From assembly GCF_900110655.1 (NCBI RefSeq), contig NZ_FOEQ01000005.1:248001-312000 (forward strand): a DNA stretch of 64,000 bases, in the 5' to 3' direction. Of this stretch, positions 52,816-63,257 are shown in pieces. This DNA is from Pseudomonas soli (GTDB lineage Bacteria > Pseudomonadota > Gammaproteobacteria > Pseudomonadales > Pseudomonadaceae). The translations under genes and the position numbers were made by a program. Every line of letters begins with the position of its first letter. Positions within the stretch are counted from its first letter, which is position 1. The notes beneath the pieces are model-generated. The model was given only the letters and a program-made list of their open reading frames with translations. It was not told the origin of the DNA and ran no database searches.

Positions 52816-55800
52816 ATGTCCAAGTTCTTCATCAATCGGCCGAACTTCGCCTGGGTCGTGGCGCTGTTCATATCCCTGGCCGGTTTGCTGGTGATCCCGG
52901 CGTTGCCGGTGGCCCAGTATCCCAGCGTGGCGCCGCCACAGATTTCCATCAATGCCGTCTACCCGGGCGCGTCCGCCAAGGTGATGGTCGAGTCGGTGAC
53001 CAGCATCATCGAGGAGTCGCTCAACGGCGCCAAGGGCCTGCTGTACTACGAGTCCACCAACAACTCCAACGGCGTGGCCGAGGTGATGGTGACGTTCCAG
53101 CCCGGCACCGACCCGGATATGGCCCAGGTCGATGTGCAGAACCGCCTGAAGAAGGCCGAGGCGCGCATGCCCCAGGCGGTACTGACCCAGGGTCTGAAGG
53201 TCGAGCAGGCCAGTTCCGGCTTCCTGCTGATGTACGCCCTGACCAGCGCCACCGGTGGCCGTGACGACGTCACCAGCCTGGCCGACTATGCCGCGCGCAA
53301 CATCAACAACGAGCTGCTGCGCGTACCCGGCGTGGGCAAGTTGCAGTTCTTCGCCTCCGAGGCGGCGATGCGGGTCTGGGTCGATCCGCAGAAGCTGGTG
53401 GGCTACGGCCTGTCCATCGACGACATCGGCAACGCCATTCGTGGCCAGAACGTTCAGGTACCCGCCGGCAGTTTCGGCAGCACGCCCGGAGCCAGCGAGC
53501 AGGAACTGACCGCGACCTTGGCCGTGCAGGGCACCCTGGAAACCCCCGAGGCCTTCGCCGGCATCGTCCTGCGCGCCAACCCGGACGGCTCCAGCGTGCG
53601 CCTTGGCGATGTCGCGCGCCTGGCCATCGGCAGCGAGAACTACAATCTCTCGGCGCGCCTGGACGGCAAGCCCGCCGTGGTCGCCGCTGTGCAGCTGGCG
53701 CCGGGCGCCAACGCCATCGAAACCGCGACCCTGGTCAAGGAGCGCCTGGCCGAGCTGTCGCAGTTCTTCCCCGACGGCGTCGAATACTCGGTGCCCTACG
53801 ACACCTCGCGCTTCGTCGACGTGGCCATCGAGAAGGTGATCCACACCCTGATCGAGGCCATGGTGCTGGTGTTCCTGGTGATGTTCCTGTTCCTGCAGAA
53901 CGTGCGCTACACCCTGATCCCGTCGATCGTGGTGCCAGTGTGCCTGCTGGGAACGCTGATGGTCATGAAGCTGCTGGGTTTCTCGGTGAACATGATGACC
54001 ATGTTCGGCATGGTGCTGGCCATCGGTATCCTGGTGGACGACGCCATCGTCGTGGTGGAGAACGTCGAGCGCTTGATGGCCGAGGAAGGGCTGTCGCCGG
54101 CGGAAGCCACCATCAAGGCGATGGGGCAGGTTTCCGGGGCGATCATTGGTATCACCATGGTGCTGGCGGCGGTGTTCCTGCCGTTGGCGTTCATGTCCGG
54201 TTCGGTCGGGGTGATTTACCAGCAGTTCTCCGTGTCGCTGGCGGTGTCGATCCTGTTCTCCGGCTTCCTGGCCCTGACCTTCACCCCGGCGCTGTGCGCC
54301 ACGCTGCTCAAGCCTGTGGCCCATGGGCACCACGAGAGGGGCGGTTTCTTCGGTGCCTTCAACCGCAGCTTCGCCCGTGTGACCGAGCGCTATTCGCTGA
54401 TGAACAGTGCACTGGTGGCCCGTGCCGGGCGCTGGATGCTCGCCTATGTCGGCATCCTGGTGGTGCTGGGTTATTCCTACCTGCGCGTCCCGGAGGCCTT
54501 CGTGCCCGCCGAGGACCTCGGCTACGGCATCGTCGACGTACAACTACCGCCTGGCGCCAGCCGGGTGCGCACTGACCATACCGCCGAAGCGCTCGAGCAG
54601 TTCCTGATGTCTCGCGAGGCAGTGGCCAACTCGATCGTGGTGACCGGTTTCAGTTTCTCGGGCCAGGGAGAGAATGCCGCGCTGGCTTTCCCGACCTACA
54701 AGGACTGGTCGCAACGTGGCAAGGGCCAATCGGCGGCAGACGAAATCGTCGCGACCAACGAGCGCTTCGCGGCCAACGGCGACGGTGCCATCACCGCGGT
54801 CATGCCGCCGCCGATCGACGGCCTGGGCAACTCCGGCGGTTTCGCCCTGCGCTTGATGGACCGGGGCGGCCTGGGGCGTGAAGCGCTGCTGGCGGCCCGT
54901 GACCAGTTGCTGGCTCGAGCCAACGGCAACCCGGTGTTCCTGTACGCGATGATGGAAGGCCTGGCAGAAGCACCACAGTTGCGCGTCCAGATCGACCGCG
55001 ACAAGGCACGCGCCCTGGGGGTGAACTTCGAGTCGATCAACAGCACCCTGGCCACCGCCTTCGGTTCGGCGGTGATCAACGACTTCACTAATGCCGGGCG
55101 CCAGCAGCGTGTGGTGGTGCAGGCCGAGCAGGGCGAGCGCATGACCCCGGAAAGCGTGCTGCGCCTGTACGCACCTAACGCCCGCGGCGAGCAAGTGCCG
55201 TTCAGTGCCTTCGCCACCACCCAGTGGGAGGAAGGGCCGGTGCAACTGGTGCGCTACAACGGCTACCCGTCGATCCGTATCGCCGGCGACGCCGCACCCG
55301 GCTACAGCACTGGCCAGGCGATGGCAGAGATGGAGCGCCTGGTCGGCGAGCTGCAACCCGGCATCGGCTATGCCTGGACCGGCCTGTCCTACCAGGAGAA
55401 GGTCTCCAGTGGCCAGGCCGCCGGCCTGTTCGCCCTGGCCATCCTGGTGGTGTTCCTGCTGCTGGTGGCGCTGTACGAGAGCTGGGCGATCCCGCTGACG
55501 GTGATGCTGATCGTGCCGATCGGCGCCTTGGGCGCGGTCTGGGCGGTACTGCTCACCGGCATGCCCAACGATGTGTACTTCAAGGTCGGCCTGATCACCA
55601 TCATCGGCCTTGCGGCGAAGAACGCCATCCTGATCGTCGAGTTCGCCAAGGAGCTGTGGGAGAAGGGTTACAGCTTGAGCGACGCCGCCATTGAAGCCGC
55701 GCGCCTGCGTTTCCGCCCGATCGTGATGACCTCCATGGCCTTCATCCTCGGCGTGGTGCCCCTGGCCATCGCCACTGGCGCCGGCGCGGCCAGCCAGCGT

Positions 55801-55944
55801 GCCATCGGTACCGGGGTGATTGGCGGCATGCTCAGCGCCACCTTGCTGGGCGTGGTGTTCGTGCCGATCTGTTTCGTCTGGGTGCTCAAGCTGCTCAAGC
55901 GCAAGCCGGCCCCTGTGCAACATGCTGTCGAGGTGACGAAGTGA
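52816..55944 (+). CDS. mexD: RND multidrug efflux transporter, MexD type
   Basis: This 1042-residue inner-membrane pump starts [17 protein letters not shown] and follows MexD along its length, for example [20 protein letters not shown] and [20 protein letters not shown]. The proton-relay aspartates are Asp408-Asp409 in [14 protein letters not shown]. MexCD-OprJ exports fluoroquinolones, macrolides, some beta-lactams and biocides; the substrate range here is inferred. AGCGAG precedes ATG 52816. It overlaps or abuts the outer-membrane gene. Confidence 0.94.
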   Translation: MSKFFINRPNFAWVVALFISLAGLLVIPALPVAQYPSVAPPQISINAVYPGASAKVMVESVTSIIEESLNGAKGLLYYESTNNSNGVAEVMVTFQPGTDPDMAQVDVQNRLKKAEARMPQAVLTQGLKVEQASSGFLLMYALTSATGGRDDVTSLADYAARNINNELLRVPGVGKLQFFASEAAMRVWVDPQKLVGYGLSIDDIGNAIRGQNVQVPAGSFGSTPGASEQELTATLAVQGTLETPEAFAGIVLRANPDGSSVRLGDVARLAIGSENYNLSARLDGKPAVVAAVQLAPGANAIETATLVKERLAELSQFFPDGVEYSVPYDTSRFVDVAIEKVIHTLIEAMVLVFLVMFLFLQNVRYTLIPSIVVPVCLLGTLMVMKLLGFSVNMMTMFGMVLAIGILVDDAIVVVENVERLMAEEGLSPAEATIKAMGQVSGAIIGITMVLAAVFLPLAFMSGSVGVIYQQFSVSLAVSILFSGFLALTFTPALCATLLKPVAHGHHERGGFFGAFNRSFARVTERYSLMNSALVARAGRWMLAYVGILVVLGYSYLRVPEAFVPAEDLGYGIVDVQLPPGASRVRTDHTAEALEQFLMSREAVANSIVVTGFSFSGQGENAALAFPTYKDWSQRGKGQSAADEIVATNERFAANGDGAITAVMPPPIDGLGNSGGFALRLMDRGGLGREALLAARDQLLARANGNPVFLYAMMEGLAEAPQLRVQIDRDKARALGVNFESINSTLATAFGSAVINDFTNAGRQQRVVVQAEQGERMTPESVLRLYAPNARGEQVPFSAFATTQWEEGPVQLVRYNGYPSIRIAGDAAPGYSTGQAMAEMERLVGELQPGIGYAWTGLSYQEKVSSGQAAGLFALAILVVFLLLVALYESWAIPLTVMLIVPIGALGAVWAVLLTGMPNDVYFKVGLITIIGLAAKNAILIVEFAKELWEKGYSLSDAAIEAARLRFRPIVMTSMAFILGVVPLAIATGAGAASQRAIGTGVIGGMLSATLLGVVFVPICFVWVLKLLKRKPAPVQHAVEVTK

Positions 55945-55949
55945 TAGTC

Positions 55950-57347
55950 ATGGGTAAATGTGCACTCCCGTTCGCGCTGGCCGTTACCCTGGTCGGCTGC
56001 TCCCTGGCACCGACCTACCAGCGCCCGGAGGCGCCGGTGGCGGCTGCCTGGGGCGATGCCGCCGGCCATCATGGCAAGTCGGTGGAGCAGCTGGACTGGC
56101 AGGCGTTCATCGTCGATCCGGCCTTGCGTCAACTGGTCACCACGGCACTGGACAACAACCGCTCCCTGCGTCAGACCCTGCTCGACATCGAGCAGGCCCG
56201 AGCGCAATACCGTATCCAGCGGGCCGATCGGGTACCAGGCCTGAACGCCGGTGCCTCCGGTAACCGCCAGCACCTGCCGGCGGACCTGTCGAACAACGGC
56301 AGGGAAGGGGTCAGCAGCAGTTACCAGGTGGGGCTGTCGCTGCCAGAGTACGAAGTGGACCTGTTCGGTCGGGTCAAGAGCCTGAGCGATGCGGCGCTGG
56401 AGCAGTACCTGGCCACCGAGGAAGTCGGCCGTGCCGCGCGCATCGCGCTGATCGCTGATGTCACCCAGGCCTACCTGACCCTGGACGGTGCCGAACGGCG
56501 CCTGACGCTGACTCGCCAGACCCTGGCCAGCCGCGAGGACTCGCTGGCCCTGGTCGGCCAGCGGCGCGCCGCTGGCACGGCCACGGCGCTGGACCACCAG
56601 GAGGCGCTGGGGCTGGTCGAGCAGTCACGGGCCGAGCTCGAAGGTATCGTGCGCGAGCAGCGCCAGGCCTACAACGCCCTGGCGCTGCTGCTGGGCAGCG
56701 CCGAGGCGGCCAAGGCGATTCCCGCCGAGCGGATGCAGGCGCCGATGGTCCTGCAGGACATCGCCCCAGGCGCGCCGTCGGCGCTGATCGAGCGCCGCCC
56801 GGACATCCTGGCCGCCGAGCACCGGCTGCGGGCGCGCAATGCCGATATCGGCGCGGCGCGGGCGGCGTTCTTCCCGCGGATCAGCCTGACCGGCAGTTTC
56901 GGCACTTCCAGCGCGCAGATGTCCGGGTTGTTCGACGGCGGCTCGCGTAGCTGGACGTTCATGCCGCAACTGTCGCTGCCGCTGTTCGACGCCGGGCGCA
57001 ACAAGGCCGGCCTGAGCCTGGCCGAGGCGCGCAAGGATTCGGCGGTGGCCGCTTACGAAGGCACGATCCAGAGCGCCTTCCGCGAAGTGGCCGACGCCCT
57101 GGCCGCCACCGATACCTTGCGCCGCGAGGAAGCCGCGCGGCGCGCCCTGGCCGACACCAGCCGGGCGACCGTGGCGCTGGCCAAGGCGCGCTATGAGGGC
57201 GGGGTGGACAACCACCTGCGCTACCTGGACGCGCAGCGCAACGGCTATGTCAACGAAGCGGCGTTCATCCAGGCCAGCACCCAGCGCCAGCTGGCACTGG
57301 TCGATCTGTTCCGTGCCTTGGGCGGTGGCTGGCCGGCCCAAGGTTGA
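55950..57347 (+). CDS. oprJ: outer-membrane efflux channel, OprJ/OprM family
   Basis: This 465-residue lipoprotein channel has VGCSLAPTYQRPEAP (Cys17 acylated) and the two OEP repeats, with EYEVDLFGRVKSLSDAALEQ and PQLSLPLFDAGRNKAGLSLA. It forms a trimer spanning the outer membrane. ATG 55950 is used; a GTG at 55941 overlaps the mexD stop and would add three residues. A strong terminator follows, ending the operon. Confidence 0.92.
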   Translation: MGKCALPFALAVTLVGCSLAPTYQRPEAPVAAAWGDAAGHHGKSVEQLDWQAFIVDPALRQLVTTALDNNRSLRQTLLDIEQARAQYRIQRADRVPGLNAGASGNRQHLPADLSNNGREGVSSSYQVGLSLPEYEVDLFGRVKSLSDAALEQYLATEEVGRAARIALIADVTQAYLTLDGAERRLTLTRQTLASREDSLALVGQRRAAGTATALDHQEALGLVEQSRAELEGIVREQRQAYNALALLLGSAEAAKAIPAERMQAPMVLQDIAPGAPSALIERRPDILAAEHRLRARNADIGAARAAFFPRISLTGSFGTSSAQMSGLFDGGSRSWTFMPQLSLPLFDAGRNKAGLSLAEARKDSAVAAYEGTIQSAFREVADALAATDTLRREEAARRALADTSRATVALAKARYEGGVDNHLRYLDAQRNGYVNEAAFIQASTQRQLALVDLFRALGGGWPAQG

Positions 57348-57380
57348 AATGCCTCCTTTGGTTGGGAAGTCCAACCGCTT

Positions 57381-57416
57381 GGCCCCAGGTGTCCCTGCCT
57401 TGGGGCCTTTTTTTTT
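57381..57416 (+). terminator. terminator after the mexCD-oprJ operon
   Basis: GGCCCCAGG and CCTTGGGGCC pair around a short loop and are followed by nine T residues. It lies 33 bases after the oprJ stop. Confidence 0.95.
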
Positions 57417-57444
57417 GCCCGCGATAGGGCCGAGCAGGCGAGCG

Positions 57445-58020
57445 TTAATCGCGCAACAGATCCGGACTGTTGAAGTTGCTCAACCGCGCATCGTCCCCGG
57501 CACACCCCAACCCCTGCACATTCGCCTGCAGCAAGGCCTTCTGCAAACTCCGCTCACCCGCCTGCCAGGCGTGCTCCAGCAATGGCAATACGCGCCGGGG
57601 CAACACACTGAACATCGGCTGCCAATACCCACCCTGGCGCACCATGGCCGCGCTGTCATGCGCCTCGGCCAGGCGCAGCAGGTCCTCGACCAGCGCCCGG
57701 TCGATGCGCGGCGCATCGCAGGCCAGCACTACCACCCATTCGTGCCGGGCTGCCCTGAGCCCGCTGATCACGCCGGCCAGCGGACCGGGAAAGTCCGCTT
57801 CGGCGTCGGTGACGAGCTGGTCGGCGTAGATTGCGTAGGCCGCCTGGTTGCGGTTGCAGGAGATCACCAGGTCATCGCTCAACGCCCGCACAGCGCGCTG
57901 CACATGCGCCACCAACGGCTCGCCGCGCCAGGGCACCAGCCCCTTGTCGCGCCCGCCCATGCGCTGGCCACGGCCGCCGGCGAGGATAAGGATGGAGCAG
58001 GGGGGAAGAACGTCGGGCAT
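57445..58020 (-). CDS. mobA: molybdenum cofactor guanylyltransferase
   Basis: This 191-residue cytosolic enzyme joins GMP to molybdopterin to make the MGD cofactor used by nitrate, formate and related oxidoreductases. LAGGRGQRMGGRDKGLV (13-29) is the nucleotide-binding signature, and Asp102 in ACDAP binds Mg. The length is the family norm. It is convergent with oprJ and stands alone; other mo genes are outside the window. Confidence 0.95.
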   Translation of the reverse strand: MPDVLPPCSILILAGGRGQRMGGRDKGLVPWRGEPLVAHVQRAVRALSDDLVISCNRNQAAYAIYADQLVTDAEADFPGPLAGVISGLRAARHEWVVVLACDAPRIDRALVEDLLRLAEAHDSAAMVRQGGYWQPMFSVLPRRVLPLLEHAWQAGERSLQKALLQANVQGLGCAGDDARLSNFNSPDLLRD

Positions 58021-58081
58021 GAAAAAGGGTTCCGGGCAGTCAATGCCGGGAACCCTCCCATTTACCGCAGGGCTTGTCCAG

Positions 58082-61000
58082 TCAGGCCTGGTGGCTGGCC
58101 ACCTGCGCCGCCTTGGTCTTGCCGCGCCTGGCCAGGCGCATCACCACGACGAAGAACACCGGCACGAACACCACGGCGAAGGTGGCGCTGAGCATGCCGC
58201 CGATCACCCCGGTGCCGATGGCTTGCTGGCTGGCCGAGCTGGCGCCGCTGGCGATGGCCAGTGGCACCACGCCAAGGATGAACGCCAGCGACGTCATCAC
58301 GATCGGGCGCAGGCGCAGGCGCGCGGCCTGGATCGCTGCGTCCGCCGCATCGACGCCCTGGTCCACCAGGTCCTTGGCGAACTCGATGATCAGGATGGCA
58401 TTCTTCGCCGACAGGCCGATCAGGGTGATCAGGCCGACCTTGAAGAACACGTCGTTGGGCAGGCCGCGCAGGGTCACCGCGAGCACCGCGCCGAGCACCC
58501 CCAGCGGTACCACCAGCAGCACCGCGGTGGGGATCGACCAGCTTTCGTACAGCGCGGCCAGGCACAGGAACACCACCAGCAGCGACAGCGCCATCAGCAG
58601 TGGCGCCTGACTGCCGGACAGGCGTTCCTGCAGCGACAGGCCGGTCCACTCCAGGCCGGCACCTGCCGGCAGTTGCGCCACCAGGCGCTCTATCTCGGCC
58701 ATGGCTTCGCCCGAACTGTAGCCGGCCGCCGGCTCGCCGGAAATCGACACCGCCGGGTAGCCGTTGTAGCGGGTCAGCTGCACCGGGCCGGACTGCCAGC
58801 GGGCGCTGACGAAGGCGCCCAGGGGCACCATCTTGCCGCTGCTGTTGCGCACGTGGATCTTCAGCAGGTCCTCGACCTGGCTGCGCCGGTCGCCTTCGGC
58901 CTGCACCACCACCCGCTGCATGCGGCCCTGGTTGGGGAAGTCGTTGACGTAGTTCGACCCCACCGCGGTGTCGAGCACCGCGCCGATATCGGCAAACGAC
59001 ACGCCCAGGGCGTTGGCCTGGCGGCGGTCCACTTCCAGCTCGACCTGAGGGCTCTCCGCCAGAGATGCTTCGCGCACGTTGACCAGCACCTTGCTCTTGC
59101 GCGCGGCGTCCAGCAGTTGGTCGCGAGCTTCCATCAGCCCGGTGTGGCCCATGCCGCCGCGGTCCTGCAGGCGGAACTCGAAACCGGTCGACTCGCCCAG
59201 GCCGTCCACCGGCGGCGGCAACACCGCATAGGCGATGGCGTCCTTGAGCTGGGTGAAGGCCATGGTGGCGCGCTCGGCGATCGACTGCGCGCTGTCGTCG
59301 CCACCGCGTTCGGACCAGTCCTTGAGCGTGGTGAAGGCCAGCGCCGCGTTCTGCCCGCTGCCGGAGAAGCTGAAACCGAGGATCAGCGTGGTGTTGGCCA
59401 CGCCGGGCTCTTCGGCGTTGTGCGCCTCGATCTGCTGCCCGACCTCGATGGTCCGTGCCTGGCTGGCGCCCGGCGGCAGCTGGATGTCGGTGATGGTGTA
59501 GCCCTGGTCCTCGGTAGGCAGGAAGGCGGTGGGCAGCTGGCTGAAGCCGTACACCAGCACGCCGACCAGCGCGGCATACACCAGCAGATAGCGACCGCTG
59601 CGGGCCAGGGCGTGGGTCACCCAGCGCTGGTAGCCATTGCTCATGCCTTCGAAGCGGCGGTTGAACCAGCCGAAGAAACCCTTGCGCTCATGATGCTCGC
59701 CTTTCTCCAGCGGTTTGAGCAGGGTGGCGCACAGGGCCGGGGTCAGGCTCAGGGCGAGGAACGCCGAGAACAGGATCGACACCGCCATCGACACCGAGAA
59801 CTGCTGGTAGATCACCCCCACCGAACCTTGCATGAAGGCCATCGGCAGGAATACCGCTACCAGTACCAGGGTGATGCCGACGATGGCGCCGCTGATCTGG
59901 CCCATGGCCTTGCGCGTGGCTTCCTTGGGCGGCAGGCCTTCCTCGGCCATGATCCGCTCGACGTTTTCCACCACGACGATGGCGTCGTCCACCAGGATAC
60001 CGATGGCCAGCACCATGCCGAACAGGGTCAGTACGTTGACCGAGAAACCCAGCACGTTCATCACCGCGAAGGTGCCCATCAGCGCCACCGGCACCACCAG
60101 GGTCGGAATCAGCGTGTAACGGAAGTTCTGCAGGAACAGGAACATCACCGCGAACACCAGCACCATGGCCTCGAGCAGGGTGTTGATCACCTGCTTGATC
60201 GAGACCTTGACGAAGGGCGAGGTGTCGTAGGGGATGTCGTACTTCACCCCGGCCGGGAAGTAGCGCGCCAGCTCGTCGAGCTTCTGCTTGACCAGGGTCG
60301 CGGTTTCCATGGCGTTGGCGCCGGGCGACAACTTGACGCTGAAGGCGCTGGTGGCCTTGCCGTTGAGGCGGGTGCCGTACTGGTATTCCTGGGCCCCGAT
60401 CTCGACCCGCGCCACGTCACCGACAGTGACCGTGGAACCGTCGGTGTTGGCGCGCAGGACGATGGCGGCGAACTCCTCTGGGGTGCTCAGCTGGCCCTTG
60501 ACCACCACGTTGGCGGTAATCTCCTGGGTCGGTCGGCTCGGCAGGTCGCCAATGCTGCCGGGGGCGACCTGGGCGTTCTGCGCGGCGATGGCCTCGGCCA
60601 CGTCATTGGGCGTGAGGTTGAAGCCAACCAGCTTGGCCGGGTCGATCCAGATGCGCATGGCCCGTTCGGAGCCATACAGCTGCGCCTTGCCGACACCCTT
60701 GAGGCGACGGATCTCGTTCATCACGTTGCGCGCGAGGATGTCCGACAGGGCGATCTCGTCGAGGCTGCCGTCCTCGGAGGTGAGGGTGGCCAGCAACAGG
60801 AAACCGGTGGACACCTTCTCGACCTGCAGGCCTTGCTGGGTGACCGGGCGCGGCAGGCGCGACTCGATTACCTTGAGGCGGTTCTGCACGTCCACCTGGG
60901 CCATGTCCGGGTTGGTGCCAGGCTGGAAGCTGGCGGTGATGGTGGCGCTGCCCAGGCTGCTCTGCGATTCGAAATAGAGCAGGTTGTCGGCACCGTTGAG

Positions 61001-61204
61001 CTCCTGCTCGATGATGCTGACCACGCTCTCGTCCATGGTCGCCGCCGAGGCGCCGGGGTAGACGGCGTAGATTTCCACCTGCGGCGGGGCCACGTCGGGA
61101 TACTGGGCCACCGGCAACTGTGGGATGGCCAGGGCGCCGACCAAGAGGATGAACAGGGCGACCACCCAGGCGAACACCGGGCGGTCGATGAAGAACTGCG
61201 GCAT
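58082..61204 (-). CDS. RND multidrug efflux transporter, second pump (AcrB/MexY-like)
   Basis: This 1040-residue HAE1 pump starts [17 protein letters not shown] and has Asp406-Asp407 in [14 protein letters not shown]. The porter-domain segments (IIEQELNGADNLLYFESQSS, GFSFSGSGQNAALAFTTLKD) and FVPVFFVVVMRL end place it in the AcrB/MexB/MexY group, different from the MexD-like copy. It follows its adaptor gene by 11 bases. No outer-membrane gene adjoins, so it probably uses an OprM/TtgC- or TolC-like channel encoded elsewhere, as MexXY does. Confidence 0.92.
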   Translation of the reverse strand: MPQFFIDRPVFAWVVALFILLVGALAIPQLPVAQYPDVAPPQVEIYAVYPGASAATMDESVVSIIEQELNGADNLLYFESQSSLGSATITASFQPGTNPDMAQVDVQNRLKVIESRLPRPVTQQGLQVEKVSTGFLLLATLTSEDGSLDEIALSDILARNVMNEIRRLKGVGKAQLYGSERAMRIWIDPAKLVGFNLTPNDVAEAIAAQNAQVAPGSIGDLPSRPTQEITANVVVKGQLSTPEEFAAIVLRANTDGSTVTVGDVARVEIGAQEYQYGTRLNGKATSAFSVKLSPGANAMETATLVKQKLDELARYFPAGVKYDIPYDTSPFVKVSIKQVINTLLEAMVLVFAVMFLFLQNFRYTLIPTLVVPVALMGTFAVMNVLGFSVNVLTLFGMVLAIGILVDDAIVVVENVERIMAEEGLPPKEATRKAMGQISGAIVGITLVLVAVFLPMAFMQGSVGVIYQQFSVSMAVSILFSAFLALSLTPALCATLLKPLEKGEHHERKGFFGWFNRRFEGMSNGYQRWVTHALARSGRYLLVYAALVGVLVYGFSQLPTAFLPTEDQGYTITDIQLPPGASQARTIEVGQQIEAHNAEEPGVANTTLILGFSFSGSGQNAALAFTTLKDWSERGGDDSAQSIAERATMAFTQLKDAIAYAVLPPPVDGLGESTGFEFRLQDRGGMGHTGLMEARDQLLDAARKSKVLVNVREASLAESPQVELEVDRRQANALGVSFADIGAVLDTAVGSNYVNDFPNQGRMQRVVVQAEGDRRSQVEDLLKIHVRNSSGKMVPLGAFVSARWQSGPVQLTRYNGYPAVSISGEPAAGYSSGEAMAEIERLVAQLPAGAGLEWTGLSLQERLSGSQAPLLMALSLLVVFLCLAALYESWSIPTAVLLVVPLGVLGAVLAVTLRGLPNDVFFKVGLITLIGLSAKNAILIIEFAKDLVDQGVDAADAAIQAARLRLRPIVMTSLAFILGVVPLAIASGASSASQQAIGTGVIGGMLSATFAVVFVPVFFVVVMRLARRGKTKAAQVASHQA

Positions 61205-61215
61205 GGATCAGGCCC

Positions 61216-62391
61216 TCATTGGCCGTTGTGTTGGGCGACTGCGGTGGCGCCTGGTTGTTCGTCGACTTGCACCTGGTCGCCGGCCTTGACGTGTTGCAGG
61301 CCCTCGACCACCACGCGGTCACCTGGGGCCAGCCCCTCGCTGACGATCCAGCGGTCACCCTGGGCGCTGCCCAGGGTCACCTGGCGTTCGCTGATGCGGT
61401 CCTGCTGGTCGACCAGCAGCACCTTGGGCACACCGGCGCTGTCGCGCAGGATGGCGCGTTGCGGCACGCTGATGCCTTGAGGCTGCACGGCCTGGTCCAG
61501 GCGCACGCGCACATAGCTGCCGGGCAGCAGGTCGAGGTCCGGGTTGGGGAACTCGCTGCGCAGGGTGATCTGGTTGGTGCTCGGGTCGACGCTGATATCG
61601 GAGAACAGCAGCTTGCCGGCCAGCGGGTAGGCGCTGCCATCGTCCTGGATCAGCGTGGCCTTGACCTGGTCGCGGCCCACCTGCTGCAGCTCGCCGGCAC
61701 GCAGCGAGCGGCGCAGGGCGTTGAGTTCGCGGGTCGACTGGGTGACGTCGGCGTGGATCGGGTTCAACTGCTGGATGGTGGCCAGCGGCGTGGTCTCGCT
61801 CTGGCCGACCAGCGCGCCCTCGGTCACCAGGGCGCGGCCGATGCGCCCGGAGATCGGTGCGGTGACGGTGGCGTAGCCCAGGTTCAGGCGCGCGCGTTCC
61901 AGCGCCGCCTTGGCTTCGCCGACCGCGGCGTCGGCCTGGAGGAAGGCGGCGCGGGCGTTGTCGTACTCCTGGCGGCTGACGGCCTTGTCGTCGACCAGTT
62001 CGCGGTAGCGTTGCTCCTGCAGGCGCGCCTGGTACAGCGTCGCCTCGGCCTTGGCCAGGGTGGCGCGGGCGCTGTCGAAGTCGGCCTTGAACGGCGCCGG
62101 ATCGATCAGGAACAGCACATCGCCCTGTTTGACGTCGCTGCCTTCGCGGTACACCCGCTTGAGCACCACCCCGGCCACCCGGGCGCGCACCTCGGCGGTG
62201 CGAGGGGCAAGGATGCGGCCGCTGAGTTCGGTGCTGATGGCCAGCGGCTGCACGGCAAGGGTTTCGACCCGGACCTGGGAGGGCGGGGCCTTTTCTTCCT
62301 GCTCGGCGGCGTCGTTGCAAGCGGCCAGGGAAAGGGTCATCAGCGCCAGCAGCGCCAGAGGGCGCAGGCGCAAAGCACGGAGCGTGGACAT
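61216..62391 (-). CDS. RND efflux periplasmic adaptor, second pump
   Basis: This 391-residue lipoprotein (LSLAAC, Cys25) has the adaptor domains: LAPRTAEVRARVAGVVLKR, DVLFLIDPAPFKADFDSARA, the helical hairpin and ATVTAPISGRIGRALVTEGA. It shares blocks with MexC but is clearly distinct. It forms an operon with the transporter gene downstream and is divergent from an RstA-like regulator over 158 bases, its probable controller. Confidence 0.92.
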   Translation of the reverse strand: MSTLRALRLRPLALLALMTLSLAACNDAAEQEEKAPPSQVRVETLAVQPLAISTELSGRILAPRTAEVRARVAGVVLKRVYREGSDVKQGDVLFLIDPAPFKADFDSARATLAKAEATLYQARLQEQRYRELVDDKAVSRQEYDNARAAFLQADAAVGEAKAALERARLNLGYATVTAPISGRIGRALVTEGALVGQSETTPLATIQQLNPIHADVTQSTRELNALRRSLRAGELQQVGRDQVKATLIQDDGSAYPLAGKLLFSDISVDPSTNQITLRSEFPNPDLDLLPGSYVRVRLDQAVQPQGISVPQRAILRDSAGVPKVLLVDQQDRISERQVTLGSAQGDRWIVSEGLAPGDRVVVEGLQHVKAGDQVQVDEQPGATAVAQHNGQ

Positions 62392-62549
62392 ACGGATCTT
62401 CCAGGTTTGATCCAGCGTATGCTAAAGCAGCCGTTCGGGTGGCGGCTGTTAAGCTGTGTTGGGCGTGTGTGAAAAAGTGTGAACAATCGGCGGTGGCCCG
62501 CCCGGGATTCTATATCCTGCCTTACTTCAATCTTTCGTCAAATCCCCTT

Positions 62550-63251
62550 ATGCCGAACATTCTCCTGGTCGAAGACGACAGCGCGTTGTCCGAACTGATC
62601 GCCAGCTACCTGCAACGCAACGATTTCCATGTCCGGGTGATTGCCCGCGGCGACCATGTTCTGGACGAATTCCGCCGGCAGAAGCCGGACCTGGTGATAC
62701 TCGACCTGATGCTGCCGGGCCTGGACGGCCTGCAGGTATGCCGCCTGCTGCGCCAGGAGACGCAGAGCCTGCCGATCCTCATGTTGACCGCCCGCGACGA
62801 CAGCCACGACCAGGTGCTGGGGCTGGAGATGGGCGCCGACGACTACGTCACCAAGCCGTGCGAGCCCCGCGTGTTGCTGGCCAGGGTGCGCACGTTGCTG
62901 CGCCGCAGCAGCGTCAACGAGCCGCGCCTGGACTGCGACCTGATCCAGATCGGCGGCCTGTGCATCGACCTGGCCGAGCGCACGGTCAACTGGCGCGGCG
63001 AAGAAGTGGAGCTGTCGAGCGGCGAATACAACCTGCTGGTGGTGCTGGCGCGCAACGCCGGCGAGGTGATGAGCCGTGACCGCATCCTCCAGCAATTGCG
63101 CGGTATCGAGTTCAACGGCACCGACCGCTCGGTGGACGTGGCCATCTCCAAGCTGCGCCGACGTTTCGACGACAGCGCCGGCGAGGCGCGCAAGATCAAG
63201 ACCGTATGGGGCAAGGGCTACCTGTTCAGCCGCGTCGAGTGGGAGTACTGA
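62550..63251 (+). CDS. rstA: OmpR-family response regulator, RstA-like
   Basis: This 233-residue regulator has the receiver with Asp52 (VILDLMLPG) and Lys102 in YVTKPCEP (Cys replaces the usual Phe after Pro), then a winged-helix domain ending RRRFDDSAGEARKIKTVWGKG. ATG 62550 at MPNILLVEDD is the standard start; in-frame codons upstream fall in the promoter region. With the adjacent RstB-like kinase it forms a two-component operon divergent from the second RND pump. Confidence 0.9.
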   Translation: MPNILLVEDDSALSELIASYLQRNDFHVRVIARGDHVLDEFRRQKPDLVILDLMLPGLDGLQVCRLLRQETQSLPILMLTARDDSHDQVLGLEMGADDYVTKPCEPRVLLARVRTLLRRSSVNEPRLDCDLIQIGGLCIDLAERTVNWRGEEVELSSGEYNLLVVLARNAGEVMSRDRILQQLRGIEFNGTDRSVDVAISKLRRRFDDSAGEARKIKTVWGKGYLFSRVEWEY

Positions 63252-63257
63252 TACGCC

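Noticed and set aside
51655..54543. A 962-codon open frame on the minus strand
   Set aside because: It is antisense to mexC and mexD, which are clearly real; composition is that of an antisense shadow.
51658..57347. Assignment of the first RND operon to MexEF-OprN or TtgABC
   Set aside because: The N-terminal and porter segments of the pump and adaptor follow MexD and MexC closely, and MexF begins very differently.
57848..61480. A 1210-codon open frame on the plus strand
   Set aside because: It is antisense to mobA and the second RND pump and encodes a His/Gln/Arg/Gly-rich low-complexity product; such frames arise from GC-rich codon third positions.
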